This document shows, one piece after another, positions 50,201 to 63,400 of a stretch of DNA of 64,000 bases. A program made the translations under genes and the position numbers. The stretch lies in contig NC_054875.1 of the NCBI RefSeq assembly GCF_018320785.1, positions 27,905,157 to 27,969,156 on the forward strand. Direction: 5' to 3'. The notes under the pieces are model-generated. The model saw nothing but the letters and a program-made list of their open reading frames with translations, was not told the DNA's origin and searched no databases. The DNA comes from Cheilinus undulatus (lineage: Eukaryota; Chordata; Actinopteri; Labriformes; Labridae). Each line of letters begins with the position of its first letter. The first letter of the stretch is position 1.

Positions 50201-52620
50201 TCTTTCTGCTGAGGCACAGAACCAGCCAGCTGTACTCTGATCAGAAGCATCTTTTTAAATGTGAGAGGATCATATTTCTCCTGAGTGGGCGTGGCTTCAG
50301 CTCATTCAACTGACACGCCCACACCGCCCTGGAGAGGATTTTAATGGTTCCTTTTTAATGATTTTGAAGCTTAATTTTATTGGCTAAACTTTAGAGATGT
50401 TTTTCATGACTGAAATCTGGCTTTGTGATTCATAACACATTGGCTTGTCATAGAACAAACCTAAAATAAAGATTTTATTTTTAATCAATTTACAGGGACT
50501 TTAATAGCAACCTACAATGGTCATTTTGTTCAAACAAGCTACTGCTCCGAGATCATATGCTTTTTTGTTACATAAATATGCAATTTTAACATTATAGACT
50601 CAAAACAGAGAAAACAAAATCATTGCTTTATCCAGATGAGCAGATGGACATTTAGTACAAATCCTTGATTTACTGTAGTGCAGTTTCAACCCTGCTTAAA
50701 GCTTATATTTACCTCTTTTGTAATTGCTTTTTACAGTAATGTATGTCTTGTCACAAGCATTAAGTCACCACTCCTGATAACCTCCGCCTAAACTAATCCA
50801 ATGCACAGAAAGTAAATTTACAGATATATAAAGTATAAATAAAGATTCCTCATTTGAGGTTATGTTTGCTGGTATGTCATGAAAATGTTAACTAACAGAA
50901 CGTAGATTATTGTCTTTAGTGTTTTCATCTCAGTATGTACAGAGAACCTCGTTCGGCCACAGTCACCACAAAGCGCAAAGAGATAGGCCAGCTTGATTAT
51001 TTCAGCACCATGGACAGCACACAGTTTCAAAGCACAGGGACTTTCATGCTTGCTCAGGTCTGAAAGAAACAGAGACATTATAATGTAATTGGCTCTAGTC
51101 ATGGGACACTGTTGAGGGAATTGGAAGACCTGCCGTAATTATCTCCTTTTTCTCTGAGACACTCTGAAAGCTCATCTTCAGACTGTATTAGAGCTGAAGA
51201 CACACTTGTACCTAATGCCTCAACTAAAAACAGGCACCTGTGCCACTTAGAAAATACAGGCTAAGAATGTACCATTTTATCTGAGATTAGCAACACAGCT
51301 ATCACACAATATGCACATATATTGCTCCATCCATTGCGTAAAAAAAAAGGTGTAGATCATTTAAGTAAAAGAACAGCAGGAAATCCAAGTAAGCACATCC
51401 AGTCCAATATGGACCAGATATTGGGGACTCTTACTGCAAAGCAGAGGCAAATCCAAACCATAATCCCTCCTCTAATCCAAGGGGATTGGGTGCTGGAAGT
51501 CCCTGCACAGGATGCAACAGAGAGATTGGTTAAATCTACTTGTCAGTCATAACACTGATGTCAATCCTTTATCCATCATTGTTTGACACAAAAAATTTAG
51601 CCTTATGTGCCAGCAATGGTACCTTTTATGTTGTCTATAAATGTGGTAGAACAGTAGTGCCTCCACACCCAAAGGCAGCGTGAAAACTCAATGTGGATTA
51701 CCAAAATAACATTTAATGGATAACTGCCTCAATATTTAAAAAATAAATAAATATGACGTATTTTTGTGGAATGTAAGGCTAAGTCGTCAGGTTATTCGAC
51801 ATAAAAATTGAGATCTAAAATATTGTTTAGCTGATGTGCACCAGCCAAGTTTACGCAGCTGTGGGCATCCTTGTTAAAACGAACAAACCGGAAGAAAGAG
51901 CAGACGAAGGGAGACAGGTCTGCTGAAATATTGAAATATAAGAATTAAATGCATTAAAAGTGGAAAACGTTAAATTTCTTACCTGCCTCAAACCTCTGCA
52001 CTTTCGTCTGAGTTGGCAACCAGCTGTTGCCGCAAACAGAAAACTCAAGTCCCCACCTAACACTGAGGTAATGTTAGCGTTTCTCGTTAGTTTTCTTGCT
52101 AACATTTGTCCGCGCGAGCCCCTCTTCACAGCTGGAATTAATTATGTCCCATGGGGGAAAACTCTCAAGTTAATTGCTTCATATTTCAAGTTTTGCCGAA
52201 GAAAAAGGGGTCGTTTGGGCATGTTCTTACACAGCCCGGACAGAGACGCCCGAATAACTCTACTACGACCACGGCATGAAGGATTAGTTTCTTGTTCATA
52301 TGCACACGGCTACATGACTTCGAGCTAGTGTCTTACATAATAATTAATCTGCCACACAAACTGATAGCACAGTTTCATTTGTTTAAATAATGTTGCCAGA
52401 TGATGCCACGAAACCCAGGTGTGCACGCAACGGGGGCGCTCGCTTACCGGATAGGCACCTCTCCATCACCGTGAAGTCCCAAACGTACCCTGTCCGACCT
52501 CGGCGCAGGCTTCATGATCTCATCGGCTCAGCTCTCTCATGATGACCTGTCCTGCCATCGGGTCCTCGTGGGCGCGCTCGACCAAGCTGGCGCGTGCGCG
52601 ACCTACGCGGCGTGGTTGGT
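20067..52620 (-). CDS. erc2: erc2-like gene (ELKS/CAST active-zone protein), 5' part; 3' exons outside window
   Basis: ERC proteins are long coiled-coil scaffolds of the presynaptic cytomatrix that bind RIM, liprin-alpha, Piccolo/Bassoon and calcium channels. The gene runs on the minus strand: a non-coding first exon ending at 52448, then coding exons 49251-48394, 40007-39258, 29313-29242, 27219-27064 and 20234-20067. All five junctions are phase 0 and together they give 668 codons. ERC hallmarks are the [11 protein letters not shown] block, the FWSP motif, [20 protein letters not shown] and [16 protein letters not shown] heptads. [22 protein letters not shown] and [17 protein letters not shown] are closer to ERC2 than to ERC1. 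Two regions are unusual: an N-terminal head of about 110 residues before KTLSMEN instead of about 45, and about 100 Pro/Ser/Gly-rich residues inserted in exon 3. It may therefore be a divergent teleost copy. The C-terminal RIM-binding exons were not found in the window. Confidence 0.9.
21657..22692. mobile_element. candidate hAT-type element with CAGGGGTG/TAGGGGTG ends, holding a nested SINE
   Basis: The left end reads CAGGGGTGCAATGAGAC and the complement of the right end TAGGGGTGTGATGAGATC. Both ends are rich in GATGAGAC/GAGATCTCAT words. The 8-bp flanks do not match well, so this is an inference from terminal similarity. Confidence 0.5.
22420..22603 (-). mobile_element. tRNA-derived SINE with 15-bp target duplication
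   Basis: Read on the minus strand it starts GGCGCGCTGGTAGTCGAGTA, has a perfect box B GGTTCGAATCC, then a body ending AATAAAGGCAAAAAGGCCAA and poly(A). It is flanked by exact copies of CTTGCTAGACATTTT (22405-22419 and 22604-22618). The intact promoter and perfect duplication indicate a fairly recent insertion. Confidence 0.9.
25235..26674. mobile_element. hAT-type DNA transposon, non-autonomous, with 8-bp duplication
   Basis: Ends are TAGGGACGGGAATTAAT and, complemented, TAGGGATGTGAATCAAG. The flanks GACATAAC (25227-25234) and GACACAAC (26675-26682) differ at one base of eight, the hAT signature. The 1.44 kb interior has no recognisable transposase. Confidence 0.75.
27064..27219 (-). CDS. 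erc2: erc2 coding exon (52 codons)
   Basis: The acceptor ACTGGTGCAG precedes 27219 and the donor ACTAAG|GTAGAG follows 27064. The 52 codons encode [20 protein letters not shown] through [14 protein letters not shown], nearly identical to the ERC2 coiled coil that follows ALQTVIEMK. The motif [12 protein letters not shown] favours ERC2 over ERC1, which reads SMERGLRDLEEE. Phase is 0 at both ends. Confidence 0.95.
28222..28266 (-). CDS. candidate 45-nt cassette exon of erc2
   Basis: The minus strand shows acceptor TTTTGTGATTACAG, 45 open bases encoding [15 protein letters not shown], and donor TGGCAG|GTACAGT. The flanking exons join in phase 0 between IDMK and DTKIS, so the segment is frame-neutral. 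The peptide is not coiled-coil-like and would interrupt the heptads. I do not recognise it from ERC family proteins. The splice signals are good but two short signals can occur by chance in a 2 kb intron. Confidence 0.45.
29242..29313 (-). CDS. erc2: erc2 coding exon (24 codons)
   Basis: Too short for ordinary ORF calling. The minus strand encodes [20 protein letters not shown] followed by IDMK, matching the ERC LREELHRR...AKTKALQTVIEMK segment. The donor is ATGAAG|GTAGGAG after 29242. The acceptor CCTCAAGAG before 29313 gives a phase 0 join to VRE of the previous exon, one residue shorter than the mammalian protein. The AAG two bases upstream would break the frame. Confidence 0.85.
31156..32451 (-). 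mobile_element. candidate hAT-like element with transposase N-terminal remnant
   Basis: Left end CAGGGCTTAAAGTGAG and complemented right end CAGGGCTTTAGGTAATC share CAGGGCTT. The minus strand carries an open frame (about 32168-31710) with [20 protein letters not shown], a C-C-H-H pattern ([10 protein letters not shown]...[11 protein letters not shown]), then [15 protein letters not shown], which looks like the zinc-finger and start of a hAT-type transposase known from many fish copies. The catalytic core is absent. Flanks match at only five of eight bases. Confidence 0.5.
31710..32168 (-). pseudogene. zinc-finger/hAT-like transposase fragment (about 152 codons)
   Basis: Continuous frame of about 152 codons. 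[10 protein letters not shown] followed by [11 protein letters not shown] gives a BED-like C2H2 pattern, and [16 protein letters not shown] resembles the segment after the finger in fish hAT-like proteins. It stops soon after (QKEKS) without the catalytic domain. Probably a truncated transposon gene lying in an erc2 intron on the same strand; a host function cannot be excluded. Confidence 0.5.
32678..32890 (+). mobile_element. LINE 3'-region fragment (L2/Maui-like)
   Basis: Contains GCCAGTCAATCGAAGGGCTG, CACTCACACCTACAG, GGAGAGAACACAC, CACACAGAAG-like words and AACCTTCTTGCTGTGAGGCA, in the order seen in a very common fish LINE tail. Divergent; no coding part. Confidence 0.55.
34870..34891. 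repeat. (TG)11 microsatellite
   Basis: Uninterrupted TG dinucleotides in an erc2 intron. Confidence 0.9.
36838..37190. mobile_element. hAT-MITE relic sharing a core with 46478-46850
   Basis: Has AAGGATGCAAAAAATTGG on the left, ACCAATATCCCTCC on the right, and an inner block AACTTTAGTCCTTAAAACAC / GAAGTTTAAGGATGAA. The same block occurs at about 40790 and, inverted, near 46690. Termini are too decayed to set exact limits. Confidence 0.45.
39258..40007 (-). CDS. erc2: erc2 coding exon with Pro/Ser-rich insertion (250 codons)
   Basis: The acceptor is TCTTTACAG|CAG, a NAGNAG tandem that allows use of 40007 or 40004; the donor is GAGAG|GTGAGT after 39258. The first 30 residues ([20 protein letters not shown]) and the last 90 ([19 protein letters not shown] through ENMHVRE) match ERC coiled coil. 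Between them lie about 105 residues rich in Ser, Pro, Gly and Gln with repeated SPG/NSPS/RASPSN-like motifs. Mammalian ERC2 has only a short linker here, so this exon is much longer than expected. The frame is open throughout and phase is conserved. Confidence 0.93.
40151..40177 (-). CDS. candidate 27-nt in-phase microexon of erc2
   Basis: On the minus strand the tract TTTTTTCCTTTTGCAG precedes 27 bases (nine codons, QPGDIRRNK) and then AAG|GTCTGT. Both neighbouring exons meet in phase 0, so inclusion keeps the frame. The acceptor is a CAGCAG tandem, which would allow 24 or 27 nt. It lies 143 nt upstream of the next coding exon. Size, phase and the TGC just before the acceptor AG resemble neural microexons, but the donor is weak and no family match is known to me. 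Confidence 0.4.
40885..43985. repeat. degenerate minisatellite array with a roughly 240-bp higher-order period, split by Tc1
   Basis: Subunits of about 25-30 bp alternate GGCCAATATTTACAGC-like and GGCTGATATTTACAGC-like words. The landmark AGCCCTTTTAGGCCAAT recurs near 41102, 41346, 41542 and 41780, and again as TTCAGGCCTTTGAGGCCAA at 43452 after the Tc1. Spacings of 244, 196 and 238 bp give a higher-order unit of about 240 bp. About 1.66 kb of array remains once the Tc1 is removed. Confidence 0.85.
42015..43449 (-). mobile_element. Tc1-like transposon with long inverted repeats, inactive
   Basis: Flanked by TA on both sides (42013-42014, 43450-43451). The inverted repeats exceed 200 bp, start CAGTGGTGTGGAAAAAGTAT, and repeat the motif again at their inner ends (AAAAAGTAATTGCCCCC), the IR/DR layout. 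The minus strand keeps transposase pieces, [20 protein letters not shown] and [20 protein letters not shown], split over frames. The expected QQDND motif is altered, so the copy is dead. Confidence 0.92.
45800..45899. mobile_element. single terminal fragment of a hAT-type MITE
   Basis: The complement begins TAGGGGTGCACTGATCGATC and continues with GATCGGTGATCGGCTGATAC-like words typical of fish hAT MITE ends. No matching left end was found. Confidence 0.5.
46478..46850. mobile_element. hAT MITE with perfect 8-bp duplication
   Basis: Ends TAGAGATGCATTATAC and, complemented, TAGGGTTGCACAATG. Flanks are identical, TTTGAATC at 46470-46477 and 46851-46858. It is 373 bp, non-coding, with internal ATATTGGC words and the CTTAAGCTTTAAAGTGTGAT block shared with 36838-37190 and the left part of 40570-44089. 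Confidence 0.85.
48394..49275 (-). CDS. erc2: erc2 first coding exon (codons 1-286)
   Basis: The acceptor TTTCCTCTCAG precedes base 49275; the donor ATACAG|GTGAGA follows base 48394. Translation starts at the ATG 49251-49249, which has an in-frame TGA six bases upstream (49257-49255), so this start is well fixed. Residues 1-105 are a basic Ser/Gly/Lys-rich disordered head. [11 protein letters not shown] and [10 protein letters not shown] then match the conserved ERC N-terminus. The first coiled coil ([19 protein letters not shown]) and the FWSP motif follow. It ends phase 0 with EDIQ. An open frame continuing past 48394 is intron. Confidence 0.92.
49773..50500. mobile_element. TTAA-flanked MITE (piggyBac-like target site)
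   Basis: AGTCCCTGTAAAG at the left and its inverted copy TTTACAGGGACT at the right are each flanked by TTAA (49769-49772 and 50501-50504). The 728-bp interior has no coding potential. The TTAA duplication suggests piggyBac-type mobilisation; the terminal bases are not the usual CCY. Confidence 0.7.
51983..52067 (-). other. candidate alternative 5' untranslated exon of erc2
   Basis: The minus strand has a clean donor GAGGCAG|GTAAGAAA at 51983/51982. A possible acceptor TTACCTCAG lies about 85 nt upstream. The stretch is non-coding and sits between the first exon at 52448 and the coding exon at 49275. It could also be an alternative first exon, so the upstream limit is uncertain. Confidence 0.3.
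52448..52620 (-). other. erc2: erc2 candidate non-coding first exon and CpG-rich promoter region
   Basis: On the minus strand a transcript through this GC- and CpG-rich block would end at a good donor, CCG|GTAAGCG, with the exon ending at 52448. The 5' limit is a guess from the end of the CpG-rich sequence. The exon carries short upstream reading frames: an ATG followed by a stop after 12 codons, and a second ATG open to the splice site that would run out of frame past the main start. The assignment rests on the donor, base composition and position about 3.2 kb upstream of the first coding exon. Confidence 0.5.
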
Positions 52621-52639
52621 GGGGCAGCACGAACAAACT

Positions 52640-53469
52640 GATGGGAGGACGGATGGGCTTTTATATTTTTTTACAAGCAATTGTGTTGGATGTTTAACTT
52701 ATTGTAGCCCCCCAGTAAAAGTAAAAAATTGAAACTAAATAAACTCTTGAATTCCAGTGTCTTGACGGACCAGACGACCCTCAGTCTGTGGTCATTTAAT
52801 CCAATCAAAGCGAGTTTGTTTGTTAAATTAGATGTGGAGACACGTGATTGGATAAGGTCACAAGTTACGAAGTTACAGCTTGAAAGAGACTACAGCTGTT
52901 CAGTTTACTGTTCTTTCCCTCAACATGTTATTCGGCCAGAAGGTAAGAATAGCCTAGCTATTTCTGTGTCGGACGTTTCAGGCTCAAAAGAGGTAACGTT
53001 TGTCTGTTGGAAACCTAATATCACGAGAAATGACACACAAAAAACGTTTTTTACCAACTGAACCATGAAAATTAATGTGTAGTTAACAGACTAACACAGG
53101 TGTTTTGTTATTGTCAATAAGGTCTTCAAGGTTTTTTGCAGTAACTTGTTTTAGCTCTCTTAATTTTGTCTTCTGGACCCTATCCTTCAAAATGACTACA
53201 GTAAAGCCATTTTTCATAAAATGTTATAGTAACACATCTGTATGGTGCAAGTTATCTCTCCAAACTTGTAAAATTGTTAAACAGGGAATCATGAGATATC
53301 ACAGGTGACTTCTTTTGAATGGATGCAGTAGGGAGACTTGTCAGACATGGAACAATCAGTTTCACTTCCTCTCAATAAGTGCCTCAGTGAGAAGTGAAAA
53401 ATCAAATGGGATGTGGGTGTTTTTATAAGCAGGTGCACAAAACCCCATTGCAATGTTTAATGAAATCAA
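52640..53469. other. intergenic between erc2 promoter and tlr9 3' end
   Basis: A 110-codon open frame on the plus strand (52729-53061) starts close to the CpG-rich block, but it has no recognisable domain. I did not call it a gene. Confidence 0.4.
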
Positions 53470-53540
53470 AATAATGAAGTGAAATCAAGTTAAATTTTAT
53501 TTGTACAGTCCAACATTGCCTATGAACAATGTGCAATATC
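53470..53540. repeat. fish dispersed repeat fragment
   Basis: TCAAGTTAAATTTTATTTGT and TATGAACAATGTGCAATATC resemble a widespread fish repeat containing TTTATTTGTATAG. Its complement provides the AATAAA that could serve tlr9. Confidence 0.3.
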
Positions 53541-53803
53541 TAACTCAACCCACATTAGCAACATTATCTCACCTTAATCAAACTGACAAGGGTAAAGTTA
53601 ATAAAAACAAATTTAAAAAAACTCTCAAAGAAGAAATAAGACAATATTAAATTTAGAAGAATAAAAAACATCAGAGTACAGTCTTGAAAGCTGAATGTAC
53701 ATGATTTTGTCCATTTTTCATTAAATACTACACATTAAAAAGCAACCATTATATATTTCTGTGACAACTAAAAACAGGATAAGTTTAACAGAATGGAGAG
53801 AAA

Positions 53804-54302
53804 TCTGGCTGCAGCCCTCGGGCAAACCTCTCCGCTGGGGCGTTCGGTTGGAGACCTCTACGCTGGGGCGAAACCTCTCCGCTGGGGCGTGACGTATATT
53901 GCCCGAGCCGGCGGAACTCTCCCCTGGGACGTGACGTATATTACCCGCGACGAAATTTAAATTTTTAATGCCTAAACCTAACCAGTCGGATGTAAAGGCC
54001 TAAACCGAACCAGTCGGGGCTTAATAGCACTGACCCATGCGCTGGGGCGCGTAGGGGTCGGGGTGTGTTGCTGCCCGCCAAAATATAGCCCCATACGCAT
54101 GGGCTTCGCCCAAGCGTACGGGGCTATGCTAATGTGTCATAAGCACAGCGTTGTAGTCATGCTAACAACAGCTAGGTCATGCTAACAACAGCTAACACGC
54201 TGCACGCCCAAGCGTAGGCTTGGGCAATGACGTCACACCCCACCGTAGAGGTCTCCAGCCGAACGCCCCAGCGTAGAGGTTTGCTCGAGGGCTGTAGCCA
54301 GA
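53804..54302. mobile_element. CpG-rich MITE with inverted repeats over 60 bp
   Basis: TCTGGCTGCAGCCCTCGGGC...CGCTGGGGCGTTCGGTTGGA at the left is mirrored at the right (complement TCTGGCTACAGCCCTCGAGC...). Inside are repeated CGCTGGGGCG words, two TGACGTATATT-type modules and a direct repeat GGTCATGCTAACAACAGCTA. CpG density is far above the surroundings. TIRs beginning near GGGTCTGG would fit PIF/Harbinger, but the duplication is unclear. Confidence 0.75.
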
Positions 54303-54390
54303 CCCTCTTGACAGAATGAAGTAATGGAAAGATTGCAACACTAATTAAGGACCTTATCACAATGCCCCTTAATTGGTCATTAAAAAGTAT

Positions 54391-59477
<5,087 letters not shown>

Positions 59478-59480
<3 letters not shown>

Positions 59481-59606
59481 TACAAGTAGTGGATGTATCT
59501 TCAAGCTTTGTTGGGAGTCAAATGAAGCAAGCTTTGATCCAGGTGACGGAACAAAGACTGAAAATGTGATGTACAAGTTCGTGCATAGACAAGAAACTGG
59601 ACCCAT
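59478..59606 (-). CDS. tlr9: tlr9 exon 1: ATG followed directly by the donor
   Basis: The minus strand reads CTTGTAATG|GTAAGTAAG, so the start codon is the last three bases of the exon, 59480-59478. Joined to exon 2 it gives MAVLTEILIF, a good signal peptide. In mammals too the TLR7/8/9 first coding exon is known to supply only the Met. The 5' end of the exon is not defined. There is an in-frame upstream ATG at 59606-59604 with no stop between, which could extend the protein by 42 residues if transcription starts far enough upstream. Confidence 0.85.
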
Positions 59607-59665
59607 TTATGCAGAAGTGAAAGTGTGTGGTCAAGTTTACAGTAGAGTGATGCAAATCATGTGAG
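59607..59665 (-). promoter_or_regulatory. candidate tlr9 promoter motifs: ETS/IRF-like site and octamer
   Basis: Just upstream of tlr9 exon 1 the plus strand has AGAAGTGAAAG (59613-59623), close to an ETS-IRF composite or IRF element, and ATGCAAAT (59650-59657), a perfect octamer. Both fit B-cell or dendritic-cell expression, which is known for TLR9. Short motifs are common by chance, so this is position-based inference only. Confidence 0.3.
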
Positions 59666-59992
59666 GTAAGTTGAATTTATGATGAGCATCAGACAGTTAT
59701 CCCCCTAAGATGTTTGATATCTTTTTACATGCATTGTTTTAAAAAACGGCTGCCATACTATAAAAGGGATCAAAAATACTCCATACTGACAGTGGAGCTG
59801 GCCAAGAGACAGGATAGATTATCTAAAGTAATTATTTTTTCCACAGGTTGAGTATGCGGGATAACTTCCTTAATTCACCAATCGTTCCAAAGAAATGTAG
59901 GAGGAAGTGATAAACCACACCAGGTGTAGTTTCAATCTGAAATTCTCACCTGAACAGAGATACATATGACACTAAGTATTTTCATAACAACT
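59666..59992. other. short intergenic gap between apeh and tlr9
   Basis: A plus-strand ACTATAAAAGG lies near 59758. It is in the wrong orientation for tlr9 and no plus-strand gene follows. Otherwise nothing recognisable. Confidence 0.4.
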
Positions 59993-60199
59993 TTATTAAG
60001 TGCACTGATATGAAATCAAACCAATATTGATTTTTTTACACTAAGCAAAGAAAAAAAAAGCAATTATGGATCTATTTTTGTCTCAAACATAAACAGCAGA
60101 CTGAGAAGCCCTTAGTTTCTAAGTTATGTAGAGACAGCAAAATTGTCCACACTAACAGTGTTTCAGATGAATTTAAACTGCATCAAATGTATTTTTATT
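59993..60199 (-). terminator. candidate apeh polyadenylation signals
   Basis: On the minus strand AATAAA occurs about 190 nt after the apeh stop (near 60199-60194) and again near 59998-59993. Either would end the transcript before tlr9 exon 1, which starts around 59.6 kb. Choice between them cannot be made from sequence. Confidence 0.45.
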
Positions 60200-60385
60200 A
60201 AAGTGCTGCAATAAAACAGTCCATCTACTTTTAGAAAACAACCTTGGAAACAACCCTCGATAGAGATAGATTAAAAAGTACAACATATCCTTGTGTTGGA
60301 AAGCACTTTAAATTCTTTGGCTTGAACCTCATAAAAGTAGAATATCCCTTACACACAGTAGTGTCCTATCACTTCGTATTTACCA

Positions 60386-60491
60386 TCACTGACACAAGTG
60401 CTGAATTATCCACAGAGCAATGTTCATAAAGCCGTCAGACTCTGCATCCACCTTGGAGAGAGAGTGATTGTTCCCTGGGTACCACAGCAAC
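60386..60491 (-). CDS. apeh: apeh last coding exon with the catalytic histidine
   Basis: The acceptor TTTAAATCTAG precedes 60491. It completes Arg and encodes [34 protein letters not shown] and TGA at 60388-60386. The His in NNHSLS is the third triad residue. The C-terminus is of normal length. Confidence 0.94.
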
Positions 60492-63400
60492 CTAGATTTA
60501 AAAAAAAACAAAAAAACATCGGAGCAATAGATGATTGCCAATAAAAGCCTTGATCAGTGTACACCCGACATAAGAAATAAAACATTTATCTGAGACAAGC
60601 TGCTTACCGCACTGGGACCTGTTTTGCTTTGAGAGCTCTGTAATATTCAATTCCTTGCTTGCTAGGCACACGCTTGTCATCTTCCCCTAAGGTAAGCAAC
60701 ACTGGCGTCTGTACCTGCATGACAAATTGTTTGTTGAAACTAAATTGTGTATCAACAGATGAAGTTGCATACTTACAGCAGAACAGATTTTTTTATTCAA
60801 AGTTCAGTCAACACAATGAACAAATAATGAACCTATAACTCAGACAACAATTCTAAATTAGTTTTTAAAATCCATTCAATTACTCAGATACTCATAAAGT
60901 TGACAAAATAATATACCAAACCAAATGTCATGATTAACGATTACATCTCCTTAGTGAAGAAGAATCAGAAATAATTCATTGTAATATGAATGTACATTGG
61001 CTTTGATCTACTCGTGTATGTCAGCAGTTTTCAAAATGTGAGGCGGACCAGGGCGCTGGTTTAGTTCAGTTGGTGGAGCAAGCACCCAAGAACAGAGACT
61101 ATGGTCTTGAACGCATTGGTCACAGGATTGTTTGGTGCATGTCTTCCCCTTACTCCCTCTCCCCATATTTCCTTACTATCTTAAGCTGTCCTTTCCAAAT
61201 AAAGGCAACAAGCACAAAAAATACGTGAAACAGACCAGAAATTAAGTGATCTGCTTCGCCAACTTCTGTGTTGGGGTGATACTGATAGGTTTTTAGCAAC
61301 TACAGAAAGAGAGGACAGATTTGGGAGTGGAAAAAAGAAGTACCACCATGACAGTTCACAGTTTCGATTTTCTGGATTGGTCCTGGTGATGCTTCTCAGC
61401 CAGAGTGTAATTTGCAGAGCTGTGCAAGCCAATGACAGTGTTAGGCTGTGTAAACTCTGGTATCATACGGAGACAAAGCATCAAGTCTGGTGGCCAAGCC
61501 ATGGGAGTTTTTGACATGAAGGTTAAGGAATTAAAATCACAGAAAACCAACCAAAAATGCAAATCATATTTTCTTCTTTTTGTATATGTTTGTCTGATTA
61601 AAAGTGAGAAAAATTGAAATTATCACCCTCCTCATTACAACAATTCATGTCCAATTGAGTTAAACTGCAATTATATATTTTTTCAAAACTGATCAGCCAT
61701 TGCTTAATCTACTAAATAATCTGTGTGTTATAGAATTAATTATCGCTTGTTTGTTGAGAAATACTGTACATACAAATAGGACCTTAAAGTAATAACTGCA
61801 TAATAAATCAAAATTATATTAATTTCCCTAAATCGTTAAAAAAAGGGCACTGTATTTTTTTCTGTCACTCCCAAGCACCAATGTCGAGGAGAATTGACAA
61901 AAATGCTATTTCTGCCTCAGCACCATGAAAAGTGCTTTTACCATCAATTTTTGCAAACTTACAAGTTATTATGTGACATCAGCAAACCTTAGGTACAATT
62001 TTGACATGCACTCTTTAATTCTATTCTAATGGTTCGAGTGGTTGTTTACTGTCAGTGTTTATAAGTTAGCCCCTTTTGAAGCTAAAGACTGGAAGAATCA
62101 CCGGGATAGTCAAGCTGCTACAACTGTTTTCTGGTCCTTTGTATTAATAATGGTGTCTTATAAGCCTGTTTGGGCTAAGGATATTGTTTATTCATGACAT
62201 AATTATAAAATTAAATCAATCAATCAACCATGTTTAAAACACATAATTGGTAAAGGCACATCCAAGCTTTTCTTCAGATTACCCAATTGAGAATTGCAGA
62301 ATTTTTCCCTTTGGGTGAAACTGTATTATAGAGTCACCTTTTTTCCTTGTGTGGTTATTCATGCATTTTTAAAAATCTCTTCATGTTTTTCTACCAACTT
62401 TAAGAAAGAAAATGAATTTTTACTTTTCAATATCTGTGGTGAGGGGAAGCAGAGAACATATGCGTTGTGTCTCACCTACCTGTGGGATGTGTTTAATGGG
62501 AGACTTGTTCAACATCTGTTCCCAAACAGCTGGATCAGGCAAACAGTCAGTGCTGTAGTCAAAGCCAGTCACAGCCATGCACCTGCAAAAGTCAAAGTTA
62601 AACACCACAGGAAAAAAATATCACTGAATAGCTTTGAGGTCTTTAGTTCCCACAGTGTTTGTTTGTGCATTATTGAACACCTCCATTACTAACAGTGAGG
62701 CACACTCATGGCCTTTATCCCACTCACTAACTCACAGCTGTCATGCTGAAATGTCATGGGTAGAAATGATAAAACAACACAAGATGAGTGGCTGTGTGCA
62801 ACTGATGCATGAAAATATAAAACAATGTGACAGCCTTACCAGTCTGGGATGTCTGTGCTGCCAATCATAGAGGCCAGATTGGTGACAGGGTTACGAGCTA
62901 TACAGGCCTTGTAGAAGCCCGGGTACTGGCCGATGAGGTGACAGGCCAGGAAACCACCATGGGAACCCCCAGAAACAGCCACCTTCTGTGCATCAAACTC
63001 TGCACCTTTCAGGACACTTTCAACAGCGAACTAAAAGGAAGACACAAGAAAGAGGAATTTTCAGAGGAGAAAAACGCACGTTAAAGGACTAAAATATGTC
63101 AAAAAAGTAACTTTACTCCCTGACTCCCATGAACTATGGTGATGAATGTCAAAAAAAATAGAAACTACACCAGCCAGAATCATGTTCCATATCACCATGA
63201 AAAAATGCCCTTGTCTTTTTTTTGACAGCAGAAACAAAATACTTGTTTACGAATTAGTTCCATTTATTAAAAACGTATTTGTCATGGTTTTATACATCTT
63301 GTATTATTCTTACATGAACATCCTTGACATCCTGGTCGCCAACATTGCCAGGTAATGAGTGGATACTGTCCTGGCCGAATCCAAGAGAGCCACGATAGTT

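Noticed and set aside
52861..53060. Possible divergent promoter partner of erc2
   Set aside because: No gene could be supported on the plus strand.
52729..53061. 110-codon plus-strand frame near the CpG-rich block
   Set aside because: No domain, no family match, no clear splice or promoter context.
59758..59768. TATA-like ACTATAAAAGG
   Set aside because: Plus orientation, with no plus-strand gene downstream.
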